This document shows, one piece after another, positions 47,601-59,201 of a stretch of DNA of 64,000 bases. The position numbers and the translations under genes were made by a program. The stretch is from contig RSEE01000056.1 in assembly GCA_003971905.1 (NCBI GenBank), positions 310,001-374,000 on the forward strand, read 5' to 3'. Every line of letters starts with the position of its first letter. Positions within the stretch are counted from its first letter, which is position 1. Below the pieces are notes generated by a model. The model was given only the letters and a program-made list of their open reading frames with translations, did no database searches and had not been told where the DNA came from. The DNA is from Moniliella sp. 'wahieum'. Lineage: Eukaryota; Basidiomycota; Moniliellomycetes; Moniliellales; Moniliellaceae.

Positions 47601-48437
47601 TTCACATCCTCAGGCGGGGGAGGCGCAACGATGGACGAGTCTTGCGGGCGCTCCCAGGTGCGTGCAATGTCGGTGCCTGACACGGAAGCGATAAAGGCTT
47701 TCCAGTTGGCTGGGCCATGTGCGGGTTGCCCCGGTGCGGCCCAGTGCTGGGACAGGGCATGTGCTGCGGCGGGCGGCATGTAGGCGCGCGGGGGGCCTGC
47801 GCCTGCAGAGACAAGAAGGGCGTACGAGGCGGCGTAGCAAGGGGCAGACGAGGAGGTGTAAGAGGAGGGGGCATATGAGGAGGCATAGGCTGGTGCTCCG
47901 GCTGTGGCACGCATATGTCAGTCCAAGTCAGGATGCGCGGCTGCGGCGGCGGCGTGCAGAGTGACGACAAGCGAGGGGATGGACATACCATGGCCCATCT
48001 GGGCAGTGTAGGACGGCCGGTTGGTGGACGACACACTGGGAAGCGGCGGCGGCGGCGGTAGTAGGGGGGAAGGCACGGGGCGCTAGGGTCGGGGGCGATG
48101 GGCTGGGCACGGGGGAGAGGAGGCACAGGCGGGGGGGGAGGTGGTGGGCAGGCGTGCTGCTGGGCGTGCGGAGGGAGCCGAGCCACGAGCCGAGCGAGTG
48201 GGCCGAGCGGCAGAGCGGGCAGACGGGCAGAGCGGGCGGAGCGGCTGGTGGCTGCACTGGTCTGCGAGCGCGCATCGTCGTCGAGGCGGAGGCGGTGGGT
48301 GGGACGCCGCTGCGGGGGGCGTAGGCGCGGGGGCTGGGGCCGCAGGGCGGTAGTCGACGGGGGACGGGGCGGGTGGGGGGCTGCGTCGCTGTAGGTGTGG
48401 GAGGCCGGTTGAGCAGCGAGTCGACGATGCGCGGCAT
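44633..48437 (-). CDS. Long disordered Ser/Pro/Glu-rich protein
   Basis: The ATG at 48437 (MPRIVDSLLNRPPTPT) opens a Pro/Ala-rich segment. An intron (47902-47988, donor GTATGT) is followed by a long clean frame (47901-46925) containing NWKAFIASVSGTDIARTWER and a short helix, ARKQEHLARLRAELAHD. Then comes an acidic tract of about 45 Glu/Asp residues (46770-46930), encoded by a GGA/GAA run. Ser/Thr/Pro-rich text follows, ending in a basic stretch (IVKKPVSKFKAKKTKVK) and the stop at 44633. Frame changes are near 46760, 46180, 45735, 45600, 45140, 44890 and 44830. I recognise no domain. A chromatin- or RNA-linked role is only suggested by the acidic/basic pattern. The CDS may extend to 43811. Confidence 0.5.
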
Positions 48438-48572
48438 TGGTGGCGGCGCCGTGCGCGTGCTGTCCAGACGGTGTGTTGTGGGCTGTGGCCTGTGGGGTTC
48501 TGCGCCTCAGCTGCATGGGCCTGCGCCTCACGCCTGACGCGCGCACATCCGTCGAGAGCAATTGCTACTGAG

Positions 48573-48604
48573 TCCAGTACTCAGTACTGACTCAGTACTC
48601 AGTG
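48573..48604. repeat. AGTACT/CTCAGT short repeat cluster
   Basis: CAGTACTCAGTACTGA is followed directly by CTCAGTACTCAGT. AGTACT, itself a palindrome, occurs three times within 32 bp, in the promoter region of the disordered gene (start 48437). Confidence 0.7.
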
Positions 48605-49186
48605 GGATGCGGCATTCCACACTGCCCCCCTGCCGCCGCCAGCTCAGCTCCACGGCTGGTCCATTTCGCCGATCCTCTTCCGCCATCGCTCGCCCACTTG
48701 GACTAGCTTGGCTCCCACGTGTGGCGCCTCCGCGGGACAACCAACGGTCGAGGGGAAAAGCAGCTGTCTTTCCCTGTCTTGACTGGCCCTCCCCTCCCCC
48801 TCGACCATCTCACTACTGCTCCAGGCTTCCACGGCCTCCCAGCCTGACCCAGTCTGGTCGGTCTGGTTGATTTGGCCCCCAACTGGCAGGTTGCCTGTCG
48901 GCCACTGTGACATGGTCATGTGACACGCAACGCCACCTGCGCCACACCTGCCACCCCCGAGAGCGCAGATCAACAGCCCACTGGGCCAGTGCCTGGCCTG
49001 CCCTGCTCCTCCGTCTTAGTCATCTCCACAGATTGCCCCGATGACGACGACTAGCTGACAGTCATCGATCATCCATGTCGCTGTGACACCCATGTGATGA
49101 CTCTTTTGATCGCTTTTTCAACTTTCATGCACCCCCACTTCCCCACCGCCCCAACCCCCATGCAAGTGACAACAAGCGCGAGACAT

Positions 49187-49200
49187 GAACGTTTAACGTT
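49187..49200. repeat. GAACGTT-type motif
   Basis: GAACGTTTAACGTT: two AACGTT cores 2 bp apart, in gene-free DNA. Confidence 0.5.
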
Positions 49201-50364
49201 TTATGTTGACATGTGACAGCCCATCTAGCCATCTCGGCTGGCGAAAAGCCCTCCTGGACCAAAGCCACGGTATTATACCACACGACCTGCACACCATCCT
49301 CACACCCGATGCGTCGGTGTAGGCCAATCGACGCCCATCGCATCTCTGGAAAAATAGTGTCTATGCCCCGGACGACGCCTCAGTCTTGCCGCAAGCCGAA
49401 GCCTCCGCGGCCAAGGAAACTACCACCGTGGCCGAAACTTCTTTTCTTTGCCCGAGGCACGAGCTCACCTCTGCTGCAGCGGGAGCTGAACTGAGAGGGT
49501 CCATGCTTTATTGGCCTTGTGTGTCGATCGACATGTCTTCCTCTTTTGAGCGCTTGTGCCCATTCGGGCTCACTTACCTCCACTCCATTGGGGTCAACGT
49601 GTCGGTTGTGAGAGGAAAATCAGATTGGTTTCCGGGTTAACGCCAGGAGAGGACGAAACACTAGTAGGCGACCAACGATCTGTTGGGTGCGCCCCAGGGA
49701 AGAGTAGCACGACAACCTCACAACCTTAGCATTGCGTGTTGCAGGGGAAAAGTTCACTTGCACCCTTCCCGACGTGTGGGGAGCGCAGAGGAATCCAAAG
49801 GCGCTGAAATGGAGCTCGTCTTCCACAACGCCGGCACGAGCCTCATCTTCCGATTGGAGCTCAAAGCGGGGGGGTGAACTGAGTCTGAGTACTGATACCG
49901 AGTATATCGAGCTCCAGCACATTCGATTCGGAAAGTATACAGCGCATGTGGACCACAGGCATTGGTGTGGCCGGAAGGCAGCAGTTCCTATACTAGAGAT
50001 CGATTAACAATAACAGTTGTGCGAGTTTCGAGGGAGAAGGTGACTTTGAAGAGACGAGCGTGCTTCGTGGGTTGCCCCCTACGGTTCACGAGAGCACTGC
50101 CTATAGTAGGAGCCCCGCCTCTCTGCCAGTGTCAAGAACGCTGCGCCTGCGAGGCTCGCTCATTCACCGTGTGCTGTTTTTGCTCGTGCCAACCCAATCA
50201 CGAGAGGGGCGGGGTATCGTTATACTCGCAATTCTGGATCCTTTGGGTCCCGTCATTCGCCTCCCACTCGCATGGAGCGCGCGTGGATACGAAGGATGAA
50301 TGAAGCGTGGCAGTCAGGTGAGCGATGGAAGTAGCAGAGGCACATGGATAGCGTTCAACCAACC

Positions 50365-50394
50365 GTTCACGTTCAACGAACGTTCAACGTTGAA
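50365..50394. repeat. Cluster of inverted GTTCAACG/CGTTGAA words
   Basis: Within 30 bp, GTTCAACG appears twice, both in direct orientation, and the final AACGTT(G)AA adds an inverted half. A further GTTCAACC lies at 50353-50360. It is the densest copy of the GAACGTT-type motif in the window. Confidence 0.6.
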
Positions 50395-51924
50395 AGCGGA
50401 AACCCCAGTGGGACCTAGCCAGCCTAGTGGGACTTGCCGCAGTTGTGACACTGCCCAACTGCCACCTGTGGAAACAGAATACAGGGCATCACCCATCAAA
50501 TTTCAAACATCATGCATCATCCACCAGGCATCACTATGTCACTGTCACCTTGTCTGTCGAGTGTGCATATGGGGTTACCGGGGTTAGCGGTTGCTGCTTT
50601 GGGGTATCGTTTGCAGGCCCCCTTTTTGTTGACCTCCATCACCCAGTCGTCCCCCCATCCCTAGTCCCCTCTGCTGCATCCACCCGACAGCCGCGCGACG
50701 CTGGCCAGTTTCCATGGCCCACCGCTTCTAGCATCCTATCGCAAACAGCGTCAAGCCCCCTGCGACCGTCAACAACCCGTGCGCGGTTCCAGCACGTACA
50801 GCAAGCTCTGCCCGTCACCAGTTCTCGTGGGTTCGTCCCAACAGCCACCCATGACCTCGATCAATCTTCCATCCCGTCTTCTTGTTTGTGCGCCCCAGTT
50901 GGTCACGCTGGCAGCGAGCCCCGTACGTCGTCTCATTTCTTTCTGCCCCCCGCCCCCGCTCTCTTCAAGCTTCACGCCTCCCCCCCCCCCCTGCCTGACT
51001 GACACTTCGTCTCTTGATTCGCCACTTCTCTTCACAGCCACGCCCCGATCTGTGCCGGGAACATTTGAACCCCTGAACGAGACGAGGCGCCTGTCTACCC
51101 ACCCTGTCCTTCGCCCCTACATCGGACGGTCTTTTGTCCATCCCCCCTGCCCGTGCCCTTGCTTTCCTCCGACCCGCACCTGAGGAGCACATTCGCCTTG
51201 CCCAAGATTGCGATGGGTATGTCCATTGATCGCAGTCTATGGATTGACGTACTAACCGAACCTTCTGCTTGGTTCAACCGGGCTGTCTTGGGCTTTTCCT
51301 CCAGTCGGCGTGGGACACTTGCGGGTGTGGCCACGGGAGGCAGCGTGGGCGAGGGGCCAGCCACAGCGGGTGGCGCTTTCCAAGCAACTGCCTCCTATGG
51401 ATGGTGCGGGCGGATGGCGATATGGGGCTGCATGCCTACCGTGGGCCCAGTGCTGCTTTACTGGCGTTGCGCGTTATTGGCGTTCGTTGGCGCGGACTGG
51501 ACGGGGGGCTGTGGCTTGCTGTGCCCTGGCCTGGGCGCTTCAAGTGGGGCTCTGGCGCACGCAAATCCCGCTGGTGGGCGGAACTGCTGAGGTAAGCTGG
51601 CGCGCGCAGGCAAGCGCCGCTGCGCCTGGGACGGGGCGGCGGCGGGCGACACGGGCGCGGTGCGGGCAGTGCGCAGCGCTTGGATGGGTCATGTGCGCAC
51701 TGGGCGGGCGGGCGCGCGGCGACGCATCGAACGCGGCCTCGTTTCTTCTGTGGGAGGAGGGCATCGCCGCTGCGCCGGCGGTTGCTGCTTGGCGAGCATC
51801 CACCCCATCCCGCCCGCGCCCCTCGCCCCCCCCCCGCCTGTCTGCGCCGCCCCGAGCGCCGCCCCGCCCAGCTGCCTGCGCCAGCGAGTCCCCACGTGCG
51901 TCCGCTGGCCCATGCGCCCAGGCC

Positions 51925-54900
51925 ATGGCCATCCGCTCCCGCTTCAAGAAGCTCACCAACAAGGAGAAGCGTACGTCCCCCCCTGCTTGCTCTGCTCTGC
52001 GTGCATGCGCTTGCACCCACGCCGCCCATCCTTCTCAGCTCCGGCTCAGCATGCCCGCCCCGCCACTGCCCCCGTGCCTGCGCAGGCCACGCCCGCCGTT
52101 GATCATCCATCGCATGCATCACCCATCCCACCACCGCCACCCTACCTGGCCTCGCCCGTCTCGGAGCCCGCGCGCCGCCGGCCGAGACGCCGCGCCTTGT
52201 CGGCGCCCTGGCCGCGCGGCGTGGGGCTGTGGCAGTGGGCGGCTGGGTGGCGCCGGTGCGCAGACGCACGGCTTGGCCACAGCACGGCTGACTGTCGTAC
52301 TAACCACCTTGCCTGTTGACAGTCCTTGTCCACCGCGGCGCCCTCGATGCCGGCGCCAACGACGCGATCATCAATGGTCTTGGGACCGAGGAGGAGACGC
52401 CCAAGCACGACACCCACGAGCATGTCGTTGACCGCGACCTGGGAGTAGACCGGGCCGAAATCCAAGTACGTGTGTTCGGCCGCTGCGGTGCCTCGTGAGA
52501 CTGACTCTCTTTCTGTTTGGGTGTGGTAGGAACACCACCTGCAAGCTGCGTTGTCCTCAACCCAGGCGGGCAAGCCCAAAGCGTACCACATCCCCACCCC
52601 CCGAAACCAAAAATGTCCTGTCAGACACCAGATGGGCAAGCTCTACCCCAAGGGCGCCTTCCACGACCCACATGGCTACATCAAGTCGAGTGCAACGGTC
52701 GAGGAGACAATCGCTGGCCCTGCCTACTGTCTCGACGAGGACGACAATGACTGGCTTACCAAGTACAATTCCCAAGCTGGTCAACAGGGCAAACCTTCCA
52801 TCTGCCCCGACACGTTTGAGATGGTCATGACAGTCTTTGAGCAGTATGTGGCGGAGAAAACAGCCCTTTATCCACCTCGATCCCACCCAGCTTCCCGCAC
52901 TCGAAGACCTACTGTCTTACTTTGACCCCGACGCGCCTCCCTCCCGCTTGGCCGATCCGGTACTTCCCCCCTGTTGGGTGAGAAACCTGCGCCGTCCACG
53001 TGGGACGCAAGAAACCCTTACCGTCACCTCTCCCTCCTCAAGCCGCGCTGCCCAAGTGTATCCTTGGTGGCGGCTACGCAGGGAGGATCGGGCGGGCAAG
53101 CCCGTCTGTCCCCAACTCAACTTTGACGAGACGAACGACACGGATCCGTATGTTTGCTTCCGTCGGCGAGAGATCAAGTTGGTGCGCAAGACGCGCAAAT
53201 CGGATGCGCTCCAAATTGAGCGTCTTGCCCGGTTGTCCAACGAGCTCACCATGGCGTCCCACTTGACCGAGATGGTGGCACAGCGGGAACAGCTGAAACT
53301 GGCCTTGGCCGAGGAAGGCGTGTCCCGCTGGGTCGCTGCCTCGTCCTTGTTGGGTTCCAAACGGCAATGGCACATTGCTGGTCCTCAGAAAGGGGTGGAG
53401 GACGACGAGCTACTCTTTGGGGTACGGGAAGAGACGCGCAAGAAGCGCAAGATCGAGGAGGGAGCACCGAGCTTGGGCATCCGTCTGCGCCGACCCAAAC
53501 CCCCAGAAGAAGAACGGGCGCCACCACCTGGTTTCAGCCAGGCCATCATCACGCGTGTCGAGGCGGTGCAGGCATTCATCGAGCGGGAATGCAGCAGGAA
53601 ACGGGCACGCGATCACTTGTTTGAGGACGTGACTGACTCGGGACTCTACCCCCCTCCGCTCCCGCTCTCTGCGCGCTCGTTCCGCCAAGTCCAGGGCCCC
53701 AGAAATGGACGCCCGCCTAGCTTCCGCTGCCGCGTGGGCCGCGGTGGGAGGGTGCTGCTCGACCGTCAGCTCCCTACGCCTACACCTGTTCCCTCCAGCT
53801 TAGATGACTGGCCCAGCGTCCACAGCCTGTCCGAAGTGGGGCAGGTAGAGGCGGCCTTGACCCAGGGAAGCCAAGAGGGCCCTACGCTTACAGGTCCGTT
53901 CGCATTTGCTCAGGATGTCGTACCAGTTCAGCTCAGCTGCGGGCCGGATCTGCCGTTCTCCCTGGAAAACGAACCACCAGGACGGGCACGGGCGTCCCGA
54001 GCCTCCACCTCTTCCATCTCGTCCCTCGCCTCCTCTGGCTCTACGGAGACAACGACCACCTTGCCAACTGAAGCGGAGGACGAGGCCATGCCCCTTCTCG
54101 AGTCCTCTCCTTCCAAAGAAAAGGAAAATATGGAGGAAGAGGAAGAACAATCAGACGAGGAGACCGTGTTCGCTTCCGCGCTGGCTTACACACGTCAGCT
54201 GGAACGGTGGCGATACGATGAGGACGATGGCCGCTGGGCCGGATTGGGATTGGCATTTGCTGGTGGGATGGAAGGGGATGAAGATTGTGTGGTGGACGAC
54301 TTTGACCGCCGCTTCATCCAATACCGTGCTCGGTTGCTTGATGGCGAAGATATCAAAAAACTGCAGACCGACACGTCCCACTTGGGAGCCGCCATGGCCG
54401 CCACGGCTCCAGCCCCACCCCCTGCTGGCGTTGCGGCGAAAGCTCCTCTGTCCTCTGCCACAGAGAAAACACGCAAGAGCGATGCTGTGTTGCCGACAGC
54501 AACAAGAGCAAAACCCCTAGTGTTCCTCCCCACCGGCTCCGCAGCAACCCCTCCAACCGCCGGCGTCTCAGCCGCATCCCCCGCACCCACCCTCGTCCAA
54601 GCCCAAACCCAACCCCAAAAAACGCGACTCGCCCAAGTGAGCACCCCAGCTGCGCCGCCCGTTCGGCAAGCCGCCGCGCCGCCAGGGCCGAGCATGCAGC
54701 GTACGCCCAGTGGCGTTGGCCAAAACTTGTATGCCAACTTGGGCTTTAACCTGGTTCCCTCGCGCTCTCCCGTTGCCGGCTCGGCTTCGGCGCAGCCGAT
54801 GCTCCACCCGCAACGTGTGGGCATGCAGGCCCAGCTTCCGACTGGGGTCAACGGTGTCAATCCCGGCTCCCCTGTCCCTGCTGCTGGTTCGAGTGGCGTG

Positions 54901-55643
54901 CCGAACGCGGTGGCCACTGGTCTGCCTACTGTCCCTAATGGCGGGACCAACGCAGCAGCCACAGCGCAACTGCGCAACGCACAGGTCCAAGCGCTGCTTG
55001 CCAACCCGCAATTGGCCGCCAGCCTAGGTCGAGATCCAGCGATGCAAGCCAAGTTGTTGGCCTTGGCCAATCGGCCTCCCACACCGTCCGGCAGCAGTGG
55101 CAGTTCCTCCCCTTCGCCGGCGCCTGCCGCATCGGCGGGCAAGGCCACGCCCAACAGCTCCCCCGCAGCAGTCCAGAGCAACGGTACCAGTGTCCCGATG
55201 AACCCGGCGCTGCTGATGCAGATGCAAATGCAGCTGCTCAAGGCGTCGCCTCAACCGTCTGCCGCGCAGGCTCAAGGCCAAGGTCCAGGCCAAGGCAAGG
55301 CCAAGGCACGCCCACGCCCACCCCACCCTTCCTCAACCTCAACCTGCCCAACGCGAACGTACCGACGATGGGCAACTTGGGTGCCTTGCCCAACCTGCCC
55401 AACCTGCCCAACTTGCCCAACTTGCCCACCTTGTCCACCTTGGGAACGAACAGTGTGGGCAGCTTCCCGCTGTCCAACCCTCTGTTGGCGGGCTCGCTGC
55501 CTCGGCAAAACATGCAACAAGCTCTGCTCATGCTCCAACGGCCAGGTAACGCGCCCCAGTCCCAGTGGCACCAACTGCAAATGCAGCAGCTCTTGCAGCT
55601 CCAGCTGGCGCAACAAGGTAACCTGGGCTCGTTTGGGAGCTGA
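51925..55643 (+). CDS. EPL1: Enhancer of polycomb-like protein Epl1 (NuA4 complex)
   Basis: Scaffold subunit of the NuA4 histone acetyltransferase, essential in yeast; nuclear. The ATG at 51925 gives MAIRSRFKKLTNKEK. A 352-nt intron (51971-52322) and a 65-nt intron (52466-52529), both with GTACGT donors, join in frame. The EPcA domain follows: EHHLQAALSSTQAGK, YHIPTPRNQ, KLYPKGAFHDPHGYIKSSAT, AGPAYCLDEDDNDWL and CPDTFEMVMTVFEQYV. Then come DPYVCFRRREIKLVRKTRKS and QIERLARLSNEL, the signature of the family. An extra A in the run at 52857-52860 shifts the frame. The clean 52860-55290 frame continues through acidic and Ala/Pro-rich parts. A second shift near 55300 leads to a Leu-Pro-Asn repeat and a Gln/Leu-rich end, GNLGSFGS, at stop 55641-55643. 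Confidence 0.92.
55385..55442 (+). repeat. 9-bp tandem repeat coding Leu-Pro-Asn in EPL1
   Basis: The unit (C/T)TGCCCAAC is repeated about six times with slight drift, encoding LPNLPNLPNLPNLPTL near the C-terminus of Epl1. Confidence 0.8.
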
Positions 55644-56346
55644 GCCTCAGCGCGGAGCGCTGACCACCGGCACCCGGTACCCAGCTGGTACCCCCACACC
55701 ACCTCACCGCTACCTAACCTTTTTTTTCCGCTTTCATCATGGACGGAGGCCTCACCACTATCCGATGTACAGATCTATTTACTCGTGTGCCTGAGCATGC
55801 CGCTCTCCCGGTGCGAGATTTACAAATGGCGGGGGGGGGCAAGGTAAGATAGTTGGTAGAAGTCACTCGACTGGACCAGCCACGGCGCCTGCGGGCTTAC
55901 GTCACGCGTCAGTGCCCCGCCGGTGCCATGTCCAGTGGCCAGTTTGCCCCGCCCTGCGACGCTCATGCGGCGGCCATCAATGACAAGTACAAGGGACACC
56001 AGCACACCGCCCGCCGGAGAAGCGCCCGCGTTTTGGGCGACCACTCAGTCTATCTACACGCCATCTTTACATCCGCCGCTTAAGTGGACCGAACCATGGG
56101 CAACAAACAACGATTTCTAGGCAGACGTGAGCCTCCGCCCCCCTATCGGGAGCAACGCACATGGCAGCACCACGCAAGCAAAAAAAGAGGGTGTGGGAGA
56201 GAAAAAAAGAGAAGGACGATGGGTAAACAACAGGGCAAAACACAGAAAGACTATTTGGGGTCCAGATGCGATATTTTGCCGATAATGCCCTGAGTATCGT
56301 GAGCGCCCTGAGCACCTAGAGCCCAGCAATCCGGTAACTGGATGAT
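55644..56346. other. Convergent intergenic region
   Basis: 3' flanks of EPL1 and the RNase T2 gene. No coding region is supported; a G run lies at 55829-55838. Confidence 0.5.
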
Positions 56347-57456
56347 CTAGTTGGGTGCTTCGTAGAATTTGGGCAGGAACTTGACCTGATCCTTGCAGGT
56401 CGAGGGACTGGTCGAGTCGGTCGAAACGTAGTGGCCGCCAAGCAACGGACCGTAGACGTAGTTGTAGTACCAGAACTCGGTCAGCTCCTCCTTGGCATCG
56501 TCGTCGCAGCCAATGAAAGGCACGGCACCTGTTGCTTTCTTAAGCGCTGCCTGCACATCCAAAGAGCGTAGGTCGTGGTGTTCGAGGGCACAATGCCAGC
56601 AGCGGCAAGCCAAAGGTAGGTGGGGTGGCTCTGGAACTGTTTTACAATTTCTTGGAAGTAGGCCAGCACCGCATAGTCAGCGGCCGTGATGTGCTTGCCG
56701 TTCACATAGTCCTTGCGGATCTTGGAGGGAGGCATGCAAGAGGAGCGCATGGCACTAAAGCAGGTACCGTGCTTGTTATACTCGTGCTCAGGCAGGCCGG
56801 GGCTGTAGTATTGGTCCATGATGAGAGCAAGACCAGGGTCGTACGTGGATACAATATCACGGATCTTCTCCTCCGTGTACTCGGGGATTCCGGTAGTCTT
56901 GGAGCACGACTGAAAGAAAAACAAAAAGGGTCAGACCAATGGTTGATATCCCGACGGTGTGGGGCGCAGAGGATGTAGTGGTACTCACAGCAGGGTACAT
57001 CGAGTTGCAGTAGTCTGAACGAGGAAAGGGGATCGATGCAACGCACGCACATGGCCCCTGGAGTTAGTATACATATGCATGAAATACACATAATTAGGAG
57101 GGACACGTACCGGGCCAAAGACCGTGGATCGTGGTCGAGTCCAACGAGGCGGTAGTGTTGACCGCCCCCGAGTCCCAGAACTGAGTGACGAGCAGCAAGC
57201 CTGACTGCAACCCGGGGTCGGTGTCATTCCGGGGGTCGGCCCAGGTGTTGGTGCAGCACGCCTCGGGTGTGTTGGCCTTTACCCAAGTGACGTTGGAGCA
57301 GGAGCGGATGGTGAGGGCCTTGCTGCAGGCTTTGAGGTCATGATGGTCCCAGCCGGCCGGGGTAGTACCAGGCAGCATGGGCATCGCTGCGCCCTGGGCA
57401 CCGGTCACGGCCACGGCGGCGGCCACGGCAGCAGCAGTAAGAGATCGTTGAAGCAT
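56347..57456 (-). CDS. Secreted ribonuclease T2
   Basis: Cleaves single-stranded RNA via 2',3'-cyclic phosphates; vacuolar or secreted in fungi. ATG 57456 begins a signal peptide (MLQRSLTAAAVAAAVAVTGA). The first active-site block is TTIHGLWP|DYCNSMYP, split by an intron at 57015-57110 (GTACGT donor, branch ACTAAC). A second intron lies at 56909-56988. The second active-site block is PEHEYNKHGTCFSAM, with both catalytic His and the Glu in place. Many Cys (CSNVTW, ACCTNTW, SCSKTTG, IGCDDD) fit the family disulfides. N-x-T/S sites (SNVTW, NDTDP, VNTTAS) suggest N-glycosylation. The protein ends LPKFYEAPN at TAG 56347. One frame change lies near 56565. The gene is otherwise complete. Confidence 0.93.
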
Positions 57457-57653
57457 GGAGAAGTGTGAGGAAGCAGAAGGACGTCGCTGGAGAACGAGAG
57501 CGAAAGGGGTGGGGATGTGCAGACAGGACATACTTGTGGCCGACTTTATAGATAGAGCAGATTGGGTAGCCATGTGGAAGTCTTTGGATCCACAACGTGG
57601 TCGGGGGAACACTGCCGCCGTGCTTCGCGGTGTGCCATGGCATGGGCGAGATA

Positions 57654-57670
57654 GAACGTTTGAACGTTTC
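57654..57670. repeat. GAACGTT-type motif, direct pair
   Basis: GAACGTTTGAACGTTTC: two direct copies of GAACGTTT in 17 bp, about 200 bp upstream of the RNase T2 start. Confidence 0.55.
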
Positions 57671-57973
57671 ATACCTCGGTCTCGGTAACCATAGGCAACT
57701 GGTACTGGGAAGGCCTCAGGCGGTGAGGACGCTTTGCTAGACAACGCGTGATCTGTTTTTGTCGTCCATCCTCGTTCCTAGCATGTTCACGTGGGCCTGA
57801 GGCCGAAAAATGGAGGCTCAAGCCGGGGCGGCTAGAAGAAAACACCTAACAACACACATGCTCACACCAAGCTGAATCAACTCTTCTCTTGGGTGTATTC
57901 AATGAAATTGAAATAGGCGAGAAGCAGGAGGGAACGTGCCACATACATTGATCACCTTGTAGTACTGTTGTAG

Positions 57974-58030
57974 TCTGCTGTCGCAGTTATAATTTGTGAC
58001 CTCACTATATAACTGCGTCGTCGCAGCAGA
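57974..58030. repeat. Imperfect inverted repeat, possible hairpin
   Basis: TCTGCTG..TCGCAGTTATA (57974-57991) pairs with TATAACTGCGTCGTCGCAGCAGA (58008-58030), with about 5 unpaired bases in the right arm and a loop of about 16 nt. It lies in the AT-richer gene-free stretch. It could be a small mobile-element remnant or an RNA hairpin. Confidence 0.6.
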
Positions 58031-59201
58031 TAGACTCCGCCTCGTGCCCTATTTGATGGGGGCTCACATGTGATGCATCATGTGTAAACCACATGCTCCT
58101 GGAACCATAAGCTATTGAGAATATTGAGTCCTGTTGAGAGTTATTCAGAGAAGCCGAAGGATCCATCGAGAGTTCACATTGAACGCAGGGGTTCTTGAGC
58201 GGAAAGCATATACACGCCCTCCTGAAAGAGACACATCATATATTTTCAGTGAAAGAGAGATTGGCGAACATATGATCATGCATATTGCAGTCCTTTCGCT
58301 TTATACTACTAGTAAGTTCTCCTCGTCGCAAGTGCAAAGAGGCTGATATCAAGGCTGGAGCAACACGTATATAATAGCCTGACGCCCGCGTATACCCAAT
58401 CCTAAGGGGAGGGGAGGGCAGTATATGCGTTGTAGCTCGGGAACAGATCTACTCAAGCCTGTGCAGTCCATTCGGGGAAGCGACATTCTCAATGGATCAG
58501 GCGGCTGTGAAGAAATGAAAAGGAAAACGCAGCGGAGGAGAGAACACTACCATATTGAACGCCGTGTTGGGAGAAAAGGAGTTACATCGGCTGCTCGAAA
58601 GCACAAGCGGATTGAGATCAGAACACCAACAGGCCGGGAAAGCACTTAAGGGCACCTATTCCCCTTGCCGAGACAAACGGGTTAATAGTCTCGTTTTTGG
58701 ATATGGTGTGCCGATCGCATGCCCACCACTCTCAGATCTCATCCTTCTGCAGTGACGGTGAATTCGCTGCTGAGGGGTGAGACAGGGGTCCTGACCTGCT
58801 GACGGAACGCTTGGTCTCCGAATTGGAGAGGCGCGAAAGGACAGTAGCTGCCGGAAGAGCGAAGGTGTGGTGGGGGGCGACACCCGTTTCCATAATTGCG
58901 ACATTTTGCCCAAGCTCTTTGCAAATGCTATATGGGTTCAGAAGACAGAAACGATTGGTCGATTAAGGAAGCGGGCAAATGTCGGGTGCTGAGAGCCGGA
59001 GAGGATACCCTGTGCGTAGTGTAATCTCTTTTTGTGATCAGAGAGAGTGACCGACGACGGACGACACGAGGAAGAGGCACCGCTGAAAGTTTCATCCGCT
59101 TAAAGGACTTTTTCCTGGTGTGTGCGTTGCCGTGCTTCGACACCGTTCGTAGCCTAAGCAGCTCACCGGCATCGCCACCACCGCCCCCACTTTCCCGGGA
59201 A

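Larger units (their letters stand above)
48605..51924. other. Gene-poor stretch of about 3.3 kb
   Basis: No conserved protein is found. A weakly protein-like plus frame (51213-51590, MGMSIDRSLWIDVLTEPS) could be an orphan exon or 5' sequence of EPL1. CACGTG at 51893-51898 lies 27 bp upstream of the EPL1 start. The GAACGTT-type motif is clustered at 49187-49200 and 50365-50394. Confidence 0.4.
57457..59201. other. Gene-poor, relatively AT-richer stretch
   Basis: It separates the RNase T2 gene from AAR2. A CACGTG box is at 57789-57794 and a GAACGTT-type motif at 57654-57670. From 57900 to 58740 the sequence is visibly richer in A and T than the rest of the window and holds an inverted repeat, but no protein-like frame. 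Confidence 0.45.

Noticed and set aside
55368-55794. Longer EPL1 C-terminus in the upstream frame
   Set aside because: That frame gives a Cys/Pro/Thr-rich tail, while the neighbouring frame gives the regular LPN repeat and Gln-rich end typical of a real C-terminus.
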